NCBI GenBank assembly: GCA_002011125.2
Contig: MTMF02000009.1
Coordinates: 1,208,989-1,272,988, forward strand
Length of the DNA: 64,000 nucleotides
Direction of reading: 5' to 3'
From: Candidatus Hydrothermarchaeum profundi
GTDB taxonomy: Archaea > Hydrothermarchaeota > Hydrothermarchaeia > Hydrothermarchaeales > Hydrothermarchaeaceae
Part shown: positions 42,872 to 53,411 of the stretch, in pieces
How the letters are laid out: every line of letters begins with the position of its first letter
Numbering within the stretch: the first letter of the stretch is position 1
Made by a program: the position numbers and the translations under genes
The notes under the pieces: model-generated
Seen by the model: the letters and a program-made list of their open reading frames with translations, nothing else
Told to the model about the DNA's origin: nothing
Database searches by the model: none

Positions 42872-43657
42872 TTAGTATGATAAAAACCTCCTTAATTCTT
42901 CCATATTTTTAAGTTTTTCATAGCTAGTAAAATCTAATTTGAGAGGCGTTATTGAGATACGTCCTTCCACTCTAACTGCATGTACATCTGTTCCTTCTTC
43001 TGCGTCATATATAGGGTCCCCATCAATCCAGTAATATACCCTACCTCGGGGGTCATGTCGCTTTTGAACTCTAGTAGTATACATTCTCTTCGCGAGATGG
43101 GTGATTTTTACTTCTTTATTTTTAACTTCTTCTGGCACATTTACATTTAATAGGTCAACTCCCTCAGGTAGACCTTTATCCAGCACGTAGGTCCCTATCT
43201 TCTTCAGAATATCCTGAGCTTCCTTAAAATCTATTTTTGGTTCAGTTGAACCATAGACCTTGTTTTTTGCATGTACTGATATCGCAATAGAGGGAACTCC
43301 TTGGCTAGCGCCTTCAAGTGCAGCCCCTACAGTACCGGAAGTAGTTGCCTCTGAGCTCATGTTTTCTCCTATATTTATACCAGATATAATCAGGTCAGGC
43401 TTGCTTTTTATGATGCCGTAGATTCCAACTATAACTGCGTCTACCGGTGTTCCGTCTATCGAGTAGGCTTCAACTCCTTCTACTTCTCCTTTAGTAATGC
43501 CCACCGGCGAGAAGAGGGATATAGATCTACCGACTCCACTCCGCTGCATAGCCGGGGCAACAACGACAACTTCCCCTAGCGCTTTTGCAGCATTCACAGC
43601 AGACTTGATTCCAGAAGAGCTTATGCCGTCATCATTTACTATTAAGATTCTTTTCAT
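42872..43657 (-). CDS. surE: 5'/3'-nucleotidase SurE
   Basis: 262 residues from ATG 43657 'MKRILIVNDDGISSSGIKSAVNAAKALGEVVVVAPAMQRSGVGRSISLF', with the metal-binding DD and N of the SurE active site, and 'DLIISGINIGENMSSEATTSGTVGAALEGASQGVPSIAIS'. An in-frame ATG at 43678 adds seven basic residues and is less likely. SurE removes phosphate from nucleoside monophosphates. Length is normal. Divergent from the IPP isomerase gene, with TATA-like DNA between them. Confidence 0.95.
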   Translation of the reverse strand: MKRILIVNDDGISSSGIKSAVNAAKALGEVVVVAPAMQRSGVGRSISLFSPVGITKGEVEGVEAYSIDGTPVDAVIVGIYGIIKSKPDLIISGINIGENMSSEATTSGTVGAALEGASQGVPSIAISVHAKNKVYGSTEPKIDFKEAQDILKKIGTYVLDKGLPEGVDLLNVNVPEEVKNKEVKITHLAKRMYTTRVQKRHDPRGRVYYWIDGDPIYDAEEGTDVHAVRVEGRISITPLKLDFTSYEKLKNMEELRRFLSY

Positions 43658-43710
43658 CTTTCGTTGCCTTTTTAACATTAAAAGGATATTTCTTTATTCA
43701 AACACGCATC

Positions 43711-43720
43711 ATTTAAATAT
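43711..43720. promoter_or_regulatory. Bidirectional TATA element between surE and idi
   Basis: ATTTAAATAT is centred 27 bp upstream of the isomerase ATG at 43742, predicting a leaderless mRNA. Its near-symmetry allows use for surE on the other strand, with a leader of about 30 nt. Confidence 0.5.
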
Positions 43721-43741
43721 TCCTCGCATATATTTAGTGGC

Positions 43742-44806
43742 ATGATAGGAGCTAGGAAACTTGAGCATATTGAAATTTCTCTCGAGAGAGATGTCCAGAG
43801 CAAGGTAACCACTGGATTTGAGGATATAACATTAATCCATAGGGCCTTGCCTGAAATAGATAAAGATGAAATAGACCTCACAATTGATTTCTTTGGAAAA
43901 AAAATAAATGCTCCAATTTTAATCGCAGGTATGACTGGAGGACATGAAAAAGCTTTAAAAATAAATGAAAACCTCGCTAAAGCAGCGCAGGAATTGAATA
44001 TCCCAATGGGAGTAGGAAGTCAACGGGCTGCTATAGAGGACAAAAGCCTTTCCACAACTTATTCAATCGCTAGAAAGGTAGCGCCTGACGCATTTTTGAT
44101 AGCAAATCTTGGCGCAGCACAGTTCACAGAGGAATATAGTATAAAGGAGGCTGAGGAGGCAGTTAAGATGATAATGGCGGATGCCCTTGCAATACATTTT
44201 AATCCACTTCAAGAGGCGGTGATGTCTGAAGGTGATGTTAGGTTTAAGGGTTGCCTTAGCGGACTAGAGAATCTGAAGGATATAGGCGTACCATTAATAG
44301 CCAAAGAAACGGGCGCTGGCATTGCAAGAGAAGAAGCCAAATTATTCGAAAATATAGGTTTTTCGGGGATAGATGTTGGGGGCCTTGGGGGCACCTCTTT
44401 TTCTGCCGTGGAGTATTATAGGAATAAAGGAAGCTTAGGGAAAACCTTTTGGGATTGGGGTATCCCTACCGCTGTTTCTACCCTTGAATGCGTAGAATAT
44501 ACTAATTTGTCGGTAATTTCCACAGGGGGTATACGAAATGGTATACAAGTGGCTAAGGCTCTGGCCCTTGGTGCGACTGCATGCGGTATAGCAATGCCTC
44601 TCTTATCGAAAGCAATCAAAGGTTCGGATAGGGTTGTTTCAGAGCTTCAAAGAATAATAAATGAACTAAAGACTGCTATGTTCCTGGTTGGAGCGAGTAC
44701 TGTAGAAGAGCTTAGGAAGTCGGAGCTTATTATAAGGGGTAAGACGAGAGAATGGCTTGAGGAGAGGGGTATTAACTGCAAAAAGTTCGCTAATAGGAGA
44801 GATTGA
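43742..44806 (+). CDS. fni: Isopentenyl-diphosphate delta-isomerase, type 2 (FMN-dependent)
   Basis: 354-residue TIM-barrel flavoprotein interconverting IPP and DMAPP for archaeal isoprenoid lipids. Signatures: 'LIAGMTGGHEKALKINENLAKAAQELNIPMGVGSQRAAIED', 'FLIANLGAAQ', 'LAIHFNPLQEAVMSEGD', 'IAKETGAGIAREEAKLFENIGFSGIDVGGLGGTSFSAVEYYR', 'STGGIRNGIQVAKALALGATACGIAMPLL'. All FMN and substrate motifs look intact. The stop lies 2 bp before the RNase J ATG, so the pair forms an operon. Confidence 0.96.
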   Translation: MIGARKLEHIEISLERDVQSKVTTGFEDITLIHRALPEIDKDEIDLTIDFFGKKINAPILIAGMTGGHEKALKINENLAKAAQELNIPMGVGSQRAAIEDKSLSTTYSIARKVAPDAFLIANLGAAQFTEEYSIKEAEEAVKMIMADALAIHFNPLQEAVMSEGDVRFKGCLSGLENLKDIGVPLIAKETGAGIAREEAKLFENIGFSGIDVGGLGGTSFSAVEYYRNKGSLGKTFWDWGIPTAVSTLECVEYTNLSVISTGGIRNGIQVAKALALGATACGIAMPLLSKAIKGSDRVVSELQRIINELKTAMFLVGASTVEELRKSELIIRGKTREWLEERGINCKKFANRRD

Positions 44807-44808
44807 AT

Positions 44809-46122
44809 ATGAAGGTAGTAGCTGTCGGGGGGTATGATGAAGTAGGTAGAAATATGACCGCGGTAAACATTGATGGGGATACCTTCATCTTTGACATGGG
44901 TATAAGATTGGATAGAGTTTTGGTTCATGAGGACACTGATATCTCTAAAATGGATCCAATAGAGCTTAGCTCGAGGGGGATCATACCAAATACTTCAGTG
45001 GTAAAAGGGGATATTAAAGCAATAATACTCTCCCATGGGCACTTGGATCACATAGGTGCAGTCAGTAGGTTAGCTGCAAATTATCCTGCAGCACCCCTTA
45101 TAGGAACACCATATACGATAGAACTTATAAAACATGAAATGAAGTACTCTGGTGGGCTTCCGAATCAATTGGTCACGCTTGAGGGAGGGGAAACTTTACA
45201 GGTTTCACAAAAGGTAACACTAGAGTTTATAAGAGCTACTCATTCTATCCCTCAGACTGTACTGTGTGCACTACATACCCCGGAGGGGATCATACTCTAT
45301 GCAAATGATTTCAAGCTTGATGATACCCCGACTTTGGGTGATGGACCAGACTACAAGAGGATTAAAGAATTAGGGAAGGAGGGAGTTAAAGCCCTTATCG
45401 TAGAAACAGTCAGAGCTGAAAGAGATGGAAGGACGCCTTCAGAAGCGGTAGCACAGAAGCTATTAGAAGAGAATCTTCTAAAAAGTGATCCTGAAAGAGG
45501 GATGATCGTTACTACATTTTCATCTCACGTTGCAAGGATAGCTGGAATAGTTGAGATAGCTAGTAGAATGGGAATAACTCCTATCCTTCTAGGCAGGTCC
45601 ATGCAGAAATACTCTACTATCGCGGAAAGCCTTAAACTAGTTGAGTTTCCAAAGGATACTCGCATATATGGGGATAAGAAAGCTATCACCAAGGCTTTAA
45701 AAAAAGTGATGAAGGATGGGAAAGAGAAGTTCTTACCCATAGTTACGGGGCATCAGGGAGAGCCAGATGCTCTTTTAACGAAGATAGCTAATAGGAGTAC
45801 ACCATATACTATTGAAAAAGGGGATCAAATAATTTTTTCTTCCGATGTAATACCTAACCCAATTAACGCAGCAAATAGATACGCATTAGAGACTAAGCTA
45901 AAGTGGCAGGGTGCTAGGCTTTTTAAGAATACGCATGTCTCAGGGCACTCGTCTAAAGAAGATCACAGGGATATGCTTAATATGCTTCAACCAGAGAATA
46001 TTATACCCTGTCATGGAGATTTGAAACTAATCTCGGGATACGTAGAACTGGCGGAGGAACTAGGCTATTCAATAGACAAGGATATATTCATAAGGAGAAA
46101 TGGACAAAAGGTGGTCTTATAA
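44809..46122 (+). CDS. Archaeal RNase J-type beta-CASP metallo-beta-lactamase nuclease
   Basis: 437 residues from ATG 44809 (AGGAGA seven bases upstream; TTG 44803 is rejected). The metal-binding HGHLDH is at residues 76-81; '[26 protein letters not shown]' and '[31 protein letters not shown]' complete the lactamase part. The beta-CASP part has '[17 protein letters not shown]', '[18 protein letters not shown]' and '[31 protein letters not shown]'. Predicted 5'-3' exoribonuclease in RNA decay. The position after IPP isomerase is a known euryarchaeal arrangement. Confidence 0.94.
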   Translation: MKVVAVGGYDEVGRNMTAVNIDGDTFIFDMGIRLDRVLVHEDTDISKMDPIELSSRGIIPNTSVVKGDIKAIILSHGHLDHIGAVSRLAANYPAAPLIGTPYTIELIKHEMKYSGGLPNQLVTLEGGETLQVSQKVTLEFIRATHSIPQTVLCALHTPEGIILYANDFKLDDTPTLGDGPDYKRIKELGKEGVKALIVETVRAERDGRTPSEAVAQKLLEENLLKSDPERGMIVTTFSSHVARIAGIVEIASRMGITPILLGRSMQKYSTIAESLKLVEFPKDTRIYGDKKAITKALKKVMKDGKEKFLPIVTGHQGEPDALLTKIANRSTPYTIEKGDQIIFSSDVIPNPINAANRYALETKLKWQGARLFKNTHVSGHSSKEDHRDMLNMLQPENIIPCHGDLKLISGYVELAEELGYSIDKDIFIRRNGQKVVL

Positions 46123-46537
46123 GCCTCGATATTTTTTGAGCTTATCTCTCAATTCTCCGTTTTCTACTGCTAAGATTTCTAGGGCTAGGAGTGCTGCGTT
46201 TTTTGGATTGTCTATCCCTACTGTTGCCACGGGGACGCCAGGTGGCATTTGAACCATAGAAAGTAGAGAGTCTATACCACAAAGCTTAACATTCCTTGGA
46301 AGACCTATAACAGGTTTAACTGTATGGGATGCAATAGCTCCGGGGAGTGCAGCACTTAGACCAGCAATTCCAATAAATACCTTAGCATCAGAGTTTCTTA
46401 CGATTTCCTTAACTTTATCAGGCGATCTATGAGCAGATGCGATAAATGATTCATAGCTAACTCCGAACTCCTTAAATACTGCCTCTACCTTCATAGCAAG
46501 CTCTGAGTCAGATTCGCTCCCTGAAATAATCACTACG

Positions 46538-46545
<8 letters not shown>
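46117..46545 (-). CDS. purE: N5-carboxyaminoimidazole ribonucleotide mutase / AIR carboxylase (PurE)
   Basis: 142 residues: '[48 protein letters not shown]' is the PurE substrate-binding signature (SGS.SD, SAHR), followed by '[28 protein letters not shown]' and '[19 protein letters not shown]'. It carries out the carboxylation step of purine synthesis. The start overlaps the end of the aminotransferase gene by 8 bp, so the two are co-transcribed. The 3' end overlaps the RNase J stop region by 6 bp. Confidence 0.95.
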
Positions 46546-48213
<1,668 letters not shown>

Positions 48214-48225
48214 TGTTTTAATATT

Positions 48226-50565
48226 ATGCGAGCAATATTCTCCGGAATTTTTTTGGTTTCTGTTGCAACGTTGATGTTAGAGGTATCCCTAACCAGAGTC
48301 TTTTCGGTATCACAGTGGTACCATTTTGCCTTCATGGTAGTGAGCTTGGCATTATTTGGGTTTGGTGCCAGTGGCTCGTTTCTATATCTGTTACCATCTC
48401 TGCTTGAAAAAGATTTAAAAAAGACTCTCTCTCATTTATCATTCCTTTTTTCTTTTACAACCCTAGTAACATTCGCTATCACCAATAAAATCCCGTTTGA
48501 TCCTTTTAGAGCGGCTTTTGACCCTCTTCAGTTAATTTATCCTGCCATATATTACGCATTACTCTCGATACCTTTTTTCTTCAGCGGACTTATCATGGCG
48601 GTTACCTTTACTAAAAAAGCTGAAAATGTAGGGAAAATATACTCCTCTTCGCTTTTGGGGTCTGGAGTCGGTAGCGTACTTCCGTTAGTTTTATCCCCGT
48701 TGGGAGGAACTAAGCTTATCATCATCTCGTGTTTGATAGGTGCAATTGCTGCAGTTTTGTTTGTTTCTTCTTTAAACAGGATTTTCTTTTTAATCAGTTG
48801 GATTATAGTAATTATAGCTATCTCCAGTCAACCTTTCTTACAGATAAATATCTCTCCTTATAAGTCTTTAAAAGCAGCTTTACGATATCCTGAAGCAAAA
48901 ATCCTTTACACAGAATGGAATGCGTTTTCTAGAGTAGATGTAGTAAATAGTTCTTATGTGAGATATGCTCCAGGCCTGAGCTATTCTTATACAAAGCCTC
49001 TACCACCCCAGTTAGGCATAACTATAGATGGAGGCGGATTAGATGTTATAACAAAGTATAATGAAAGTTCGTTAGAATTCCTAGACTACCTCACAACTGC
49101 CGTACCATATAGAATGAAAAAACATCCAAAAGTTCTAATCCTTGGGGCAGGAGGCGGATTAGAAGTCTTGAATGCATTGTACCATAATGCAAGTTCTGTT
49201 ACTGCAGTTGAGTTCAATCCAATAATTGTCCGCATTGTAAAGGATGATTTTCCTGATTTTTCTGGTGGGATATATGAGAAGGTGAAAGTGGAAGTAGATT
49301 ATAGTAGAAGCTTCGTCAAGAAAGATGAAAAGAACTACGATGTTATACAGCTTTCTTTAAAGCATGGAGCCGTTTTATCGTCTACAGGTGTCTATGCTCT
49401 AACGGAGGATTACATCTTTACCGTAGAGGCCTTTGAAGACTACTTACAAAGACTTTCAAATGAAGGAGTGTTAAGTATTACTAGATGGGTAAGGCCTCCT
49501 CCAAGGGAAACACCACGAATTGTTTCAATCGCAATTAGTGCTCTTAAACAAGAAGGGGTAGAGGACCCCAAGCGGCATATAGTTGTGATAAGAAGTTGGG
49601 GGACTATTACAACATTGATAAAAAAAGAGCCATTTCTACCTAGTGAAATATCCGCGGTAAAAGAGTTTTGTAAAGAAAAAAAGTTTGATATAGTTTATGC
49701 ACAGGGCATTGGACCTGCAGAAATAAACATTTACAATAGGTTTCCAGAGCCCTATTATCACCAGGTGGTCAGTGGTATACTAAATGGAGAGGTTGGTGAA
49801 GACTACCTTTTTGACATATCACCATCAAGTGATGACAAGCCCTTCTTTTTCCATTTCTTTAAATTAAGGAAGATCATTCCAACTTATCGAAGTATGGGTG
49901 AAAAATGGCAGCCTTTTATCGAGGGGGGATATTTAGTGTGGCTAGTCTTTGTTCAGGCATTATTTCTATCTTTTATTTTTATTCTTTTGCCTGTACGTTA
50001 TTATAAAAAAGTAAGGAGGGAGCAGTGGAGATTATTATTATATTTCTTCTGTCTGGGAATAGGGTTTATGTTTATTGAAATCGCTTTTATTCAAAAGTTT
50101 ATACTATTTTTAGGACATCCTGTATATTCTGTAGCTATTGTACTATTTTCGATGCTTATATTTTCCGGAATAGGAAGCCTGTTGTCTGAAAGACTAAAAG
50201 CTGAGAAAGAGAACTTCAGATGTATTCTTATCTTCTTGGCATTTGGTGTAATAGTTTATACGATTGGGTTGCCTCTTCTCTTCAAGAATTTATTAGTGGG
50301 GGGGATAATCGGTAGAGCAATTTTATCTTTAATCATTATAGCCCCTATTGCATTCCTTATGGGGATTCCCTTTCCTTTGGGTATAAAATTAGCAAATACG
50401 GCTGATCCTGATATTATCCCCTGGGCTTGGGCAGCTAATGGATGTTCCTCGGTCTTAGGCTCGATATTGGCTGTGATGTTAGCTATGCCTATGGGATTCA
50501 GCTCGATTTTGATAATAGCGTCTGTTGTATATGTCTTGGGATTATCTACGCTCATTTTGAAATAA
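48226..50565 (+). CDS. Integral membrane spermidine-synthase-like protein
   Basis: 779 residues: about seven N-terminal membrane helices (residues 1-205), a spermidine-synthase-like Rossmann domain (about 210-520), then about seven more helices. The soluble part shows 'KVLILGAGGGLEVLNALYHNASSVTAVEFNPIIVRIV' (SAM/dcSAM site near 303), 'DVIQLSLKHGAVLSSTGVYALTEDYIFTVEAFEDYLQRL', and 'SSDDKPFFFHFFKL'. Such fused proteins are widespread, but their aminopropyl- or methyl-transfer activity is unproven. The 'MLEVSLTRVFSVSQWYHFAFMVVSLALFGFGASG' opening is typical. Twelve bp after ribC, so possibly co-transcribed. Confidence 0.82.
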   Translation: MRAIFSGIFLVSVATLMLEVSLTRVFSVSQWYHFAFMVVSLALFGFGASGSFLYLLPSLLEKDLKKTLSHLSFLFSFTTLVTFAITNKIPFDPFRAAFDPLQLIYPAIYYALLSIPFFFSGLIMAVTFTKKAENVGKIYSSSLLGSGVGSVLPLVLSPLGGTKLIIISCLIGAIAAVLFVSSLNRIFFLISWIIVIIAISSQPFLQINISPYKSLKAALRYPEAKILYTEWNAFSRVDVVNSSYVRYAPGLSYSYTKPLPPQLGITIDGGGLDVITKYNESSLEFLDYLTTAVPYRMKKHPKVLILGAGGGLEVLNALYHNASSVTAVEFNPIIVRIVKDDFPDFSGGIYEKVKVEVDYSRSFVKKDEKNYDVIQLSLKHGAVLSSTGVYALTEDYIFTVEAFEDYLQRLSNEGVLSITRWVRPPPRETPRIVSIAISALKQEGVEDPKRHIVVIRSWGTITTLIKKEPFLPSEISAVKEFCKEKKFDIVYAQGIGPAEINIYNRFPEPYYHQVVSGILNGEVGEDYLFDISPSSDDKPFFFHFFKLRKIIPTYRSMGEKWQPFIEGGYLVWLVFVQALFLSFIFILLPVRYYKKVRREQWRLLLYFFCLGIGFMFIEIAFIQKFILFLGHPVYSVAIVLFSMLIFSGIGSLLSERLKAEKENFRCILIFLAFGVIVYTIGLPLLFKNLLVGGIIGRAILSLIIIAPIAFLMGIPFPLGIKLANTADPDIIPWAWAANGCSSVLGSILAVMLAMPMGFSSILIIASVVYVLGLSTLILK

Positions 50566-50567
50566 TT

Positions 50568-51713
50568 TCAACGCTTCTCAGCTTCGCCTGTCATCGGCAC
50601 GAATCTATAAAAACCAGGGAGTTGCGTTATATACGATTCTCCATTTTCTTTTCTTAAAATAGTCATAGTCTGATAATACGTTGTAGGACCCAGAGGTAAG
50701 ATTAGTCTTCCACCCTCTTTAAGCTGATCTATGAGGGGAGGAGGTATATGATCAACAGCAGCTGTGATCATTATAGCATCAAAAGGTGCCTCTTCTTTCC
50801 ATCCGAAATACCCATCGGCATTCTTGACGTGAATATTAGTATAACCCATCTCTTTTAATCTCTCCTCTGCCTTTTCAGCTAGCTCTTTCCTTATCTCTAT
50901 GGTGTAGACCTCCTCCACGATCTCAGCTAAAATCGCTGCTTGATAACCTGACCCAGTGCCGATCTCTAAGACTTTCTCATCCCCCTTCAATTCTAAGGCT
51001 TGAGTCATTAAAGCCACCACATAAGGTTGAGATATTGTCTGGCCCTCCCCTATTGGTAGAGGATGGTCTTCATAGGCAATATTCACATCACTAGGCCGCA
51101 CAAACTTATGTCGGGGTACCCTCCACATGACCTCTAGCACTTTCTCATCAGTTATATCGCGCTGTTTCAAGTCTTTTTCTACCATTAGAGTTCTCTTCTC
51201 TTTAAATTCTGTCTCTTCAAACAAGCTTAAATAGTTCTGATAAAGCCGCACCTTGTTTTCCATACCCGCTTCTTTGGTTTGAGTTCTCCCGCTTCCTCCA
51301 ATTACACAAATTATCTGTCCTTTAGCCCATTTATCTGTCTTAACATACATCCTTTTTTTACCCGGAATCCTCAAATACTTCTCTTCCTCGTTGTTTAAGA
51401 TTCCTCTAACGACCTCACCTATGCCTTCATAGGCGTCTGGTCCTCCAAGGATAAGGATAAATTGCTCCTTTTTATAGCTTTCAAAGTTAGAAGCTTCAAT
51501 AGGCGTCAAGTCTACTCCTTTTTCAGCGAGAAAGGTAATCAACTCAGAGGCAAGTTCAATATCGATGGAGTTAGCAAGCAACACTCCAGAAGCAGTCTCT
51601 TTATTCTCAGGGTTAATAGTTTTAGCTTGTCCGCTCTCTAAACAGCCTACAAATATGAAGGCGATTAAGAATGTAATTAAGGTTAATTTGTCTAGCGTAC
51701 TTTTAACTTTCAT
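50568..51713 (-). CDS. pcm: Protein-L-isoaspartate O-methyltransferase with lipoprotein-like N-terminus
   Basis: 381 residues, far longer than the usual 210-220. A signal peptide with hydrophobic core (9-20) and lipobox 'FVGC' (C24) is followed by an extra domain (about 40-165: '[29 protein letters not shown]', '[20 protein letters not shown]', '[16 protein letters not shown]'). Residues 170-381 are a full PIMT: 'VPRHKFVRP', '[23 protein letters not shown]', '[18 protein letters not shown]' (SAM site). It repairs isoaspartyl residues; the export signal implies repair outside the membrane, where SAM supply is puzzling. Convergent with the preceding gene (2-bp gap). Confidence 0.88.
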   Translation of the reverse strand: MKVKSTLDKLTLITFLIAFIFVGCLESGQAKTINPENKETASGVLLANSIDIELASELITFLAEKGVDLTPIEASNFESYKKEQFILILGGPDAYEGIGEVVRGILNNEEEKYLRIPGKKRMYVKTDKWAKGQIICVIGGSGRTQTKEAGMENKVRLYQNYLSLFEETEFKEKRTLMVEKDLKQRDITDEKVLEVMWRVPRHKFVRPSDVNIAYEDHPLPIGEGQTISQPYVVALMTQALELKGDEKVLEIGTGSGYQAAILAEIVEEVYTIEIRKELAEKAEERLKEMGYTNIHVKNADGYFGWKEEAPFDAIMITAAVDHIPPPLIDQLKEGGRLILPLGPTTYYQTMTILRKENGESYITQLPGFYRFVPMTGEAEKR

Positions 51714-51720
51714 CTCAAAT

Positions 51721-51736
51721 TTGAGTAGCTACTCAA
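51721..51736. promoter_or_regulatory. 16-bp perfect palindrome between TATA box and pcm start
   Basis: TTGAGTAGCTACTCAA, overlapped by a second palindrome TCAAATTTGA (51715-51724). It sits at the expected transcription start of the pcm-like gene and just upstream of the ribH TATA box, so it could be an operator controlling pcm. Confidence 0.45.
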
Positions 51737-51739
51737 AAG

Positions 51740-51751
51740 TTATATATATTT
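51740..51751. promoter_or_regulatory. Bidirectional TATA element between pcm and ribH
   Basis: TTATATATATTT is near-symmetric, about 32 bp from the pcm ATG and about 50 bp from the ribH ATG, allowing divergent transcription. Confidence 0.5.
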
Positions 51752-51796
51752 CTTGGTAAAAATCCAAGGCATAAATCCTTAAAGGGGTGGTAATAT

Positions 51797-52207
51797 ATGA
51801 ATCTAGGCATAGTAGCCGCTGAGTTTAATTATGATATCACATATGCAATGGTGGAGCTTGCCAAAGAGCATGCTGAATTTCTAGGCGCAAAAGTTGTAGA
51901 GATCGTAAAAGTACCAGGGGTATTCGATATGCCCCTCGGTGTCAAAAAACTTCTTGAGAGAGAGGATATAGATGGCGTGGTTACCCTTGGAGCAGTAATA
52001 GAAGGCGAGACAGAACACGATGATATCGTAATCCAGCATGCTTCGAGAAAAATTGCAGACTTAGCTCTCGATTACGGTAAGCCGGTTTCTCTCGGGATTT
52101 CTGGTCCAGGTATGAGTAGGCTTGAAGCCCATGCGAGAGTGAAATATGCTAAACGAGCAGTTGAAGCGGCTGTTAAAATGATAAAAAGAATGAAAGAGTT
52201 AGAGTGA
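51797..52207 (+). CDS. ribH: 6,7-dimethyl-8-ribityllumazine synthase
   Basis: 136 residues: 'NLGIVAAEFNYDITYAMVELAKEHAEFLGAKVVEIVKVPGVFDMPLGVKKLLEREDIDGVVTLGAVIEGETEHDDIVIQHASRKIADLALDYGKPVSLGISGPGM' covers the complete lumazine synthase signature including 'GAVIEGETEHD'. It condenses the ribityl-aminouracil with dihydroxybutanone phosphate ahead of RibC. GGGGTGGT lies 5 nt before the ATG. The 3' end overlaps the convergent ribL gene by 9 bp. Confidence 0.96.
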   Translation: MNLGIVAAEFNYDITYAMVELAKEHAEFLGAKVVEIVKVPGVFDMPLGVKKLLEREDIDGVVTLGAVIEGETEHDDIVIQHASRKIADLALDYGKPVSLGISGPGMSRLEAHARVKYAKRAVEAAVKMIKRMKELE

Positions 52208-52810
52208 TTCGTCTCTTTTATTCGGGTATCCCCTTTCAATAATCCTTTGAAGAATGTTCCTAGTGGAATGAAGGGCGCACTCTTTATACTCTGTGACTCT
52301 TTTTACTTCGACATTTAGTCCTCTTTTCCGTAGCTCTTCTTTTATATACTCTGCATTATGTGTCTGATCCGGTCCGAGAACTATAACATCTGGTTTAATC
52401 CTCTCTATAACCCTAAGGTAATCATCGGTTTCACCTAATATAGCAATATCGACAGGTTTTAATAGTTTAACCATCTCCAACCTCTGGTCTTCCGGCACTA
52501 TTGGAATACGTTTTCTGTTTTTTACAGTTTCATCTCTTGCTACGATGACTACCAAAACATCCCCATATGCCTTAGCTTTCTCAAGCATGAAACCATGGCC
52601 CGGATGAAGAATATCAAAAACTCCCCCGCATACAGCGACCCTTATCTGTTTCCTCCCCTTATCAGTAAGTTTAAATCCTTCGATGTAACCTTTTTCTCTC
52701 AGTAATTCTAGTTTCCGCTGGGTTAAGTTAAGCTTTTCTTTTAAATCCTCCTCACTAGTAACAGCATTCTCAAACTCGAGTTTCCATATCTCAGCTAATA
52801 TTTTTTTCAC
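52199..52810 (-). CDS. ribL: FAD synthetase (RibL type) with N-terminal HTH-like extension
   Basis: 203 residues. The C-terminal 145 form the archaeal FAD synthetase nucleotidyltransferase: 'VAVCGGVFDILHPGHGFMLEKAKAYGDVLVVIVARDETVKNRKRIPIVPEDQRLEMV' with HPGH at residues 69-72, 'VLGPDQTHNAEYIKEELRKRGL', and 'STRNILQRI' (the RTS-like motif). The first 55 residues ('LKEKLNLTQRKLELLREKGYIEGFKLTDKGRKQI') look like a winged-helix unit, an addition to the usual 150-residue enzyme. GTG 52810 is preferred over GTG 52819, which overlaps the Shine-Dalgarno AGGTGAT. Last gene of the dph5-DUF99-ribL operon. Confidence 0.9.
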   Translation of the reverse strand: MKKILAEIWKLEFENAVTSEEDLKEKLNLTQRKLELLREKGYIEGFKLTDKGRKQIRVAVCGGVFDILHPGHGFMLEKAKAYGDVLVVIVARDETVKNRKRIPIVPEDQRLEMVKLLKPVDIAILGETDDYLRVIERIKPDVIVLGPDQTHNAEYIKEELRKRGLNVEVKRVTEYKECALHSTRNILQRIIERGYPNKRDESL

Positions 52811-52814
52811 AAAA

Positions 52815-52821
52815 ATCACCT
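52815..52821 (-). promoter_or_regulatory. Ribosome binding site deciding the ribL start
   Basis: AGGTGAT on the minus strand, 4 nt before GTG 52810, in the short gap after the DUF99 gene. Confidence 0.55.
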
Positions 52822-52832
52822 AGAATCTCACA

Positions 52833-53411
52833 TTATAATTGGTACCGCATTGCCTTTCTCAAAGCTCTTGCTAGAAGTCTAGCCACCCTTAAGGGTTCAG
52901 GTATTGCGCCCTGAAGCGTAAACTTATCTAAGAAATATTTTACTTCCATTTTTTTGGCGCCTAAAAATCTGACTAGAACTTCATGGCCTGTGTGGAGCTT
53001 AATAGGCGTCCTATTTCCCAGACGCTTATACATACTAAGCCTAACCTCCGAATCCTCAAATTCTTTGAGATACTTATCCAATCCTTCAGACTCTTCATAT
53101 GTAACGCATACAACTGGCAGTTTTGTTTCACTATGAACCTTCTCAAGGTCGATTATATTGAACATGCTTATAACACATCCGTTAAGGAGGATTGCATTTA
53201 TGTCCCTTCTATTTAAGGTATCAAAAATTTGTATTACCCCTTCAGTAGCGTCAAGCCCTCCAATAGTAATTTTACTAATCGCAAATCCATCAATTTGCAA
53301 ATCTCCTCGCATTACGACCCCTGCTAGAATAGCATTTTCACTGCTCCCTTTTTGAAAACTTTCAGCTATTCCCAATGTTCTAATACCCTTCTTATCAAAA
53401 TGGATCTTCAC
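52833..53411 (-). CDS. DUF99 family protein (endonuclease V-like fold)
   Basis: 192 residues: 'GIRTLGIAESFQKGSSENAILAGVVMRGDLQIDGFAISKITIGGLDATEGVIQIFDTLNRRDINAILLNGCVISMFNIIDLEKVHSETKLPVVCVTYEESEGL' is the archaeal DUF99 signature. The fold is reported to resemble endonuclease V, but no activity is established. The overlap with dph5 (ATGA, 4 bp) and closeness to ribL point to housekeeping co-expression. Confidence 0.9.
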   Translation of the reverse strand: MKIHFDKKGIRTLGIAESFQKGSSENAILAGVVMRGDLQIDGFAISKITIGGLDATEGVIQIFDTLNRRDINAILLNGCVISMFNIIDLEKVHSETKLPVVCVTYEESEGLDKYLKEFEDSEVRLSMYKRLGNRTPIKLHTGHEVLVRFLGAKKMEVKYFLDKFTLQGAIPEPLRVARLLARALRKAMRYQL

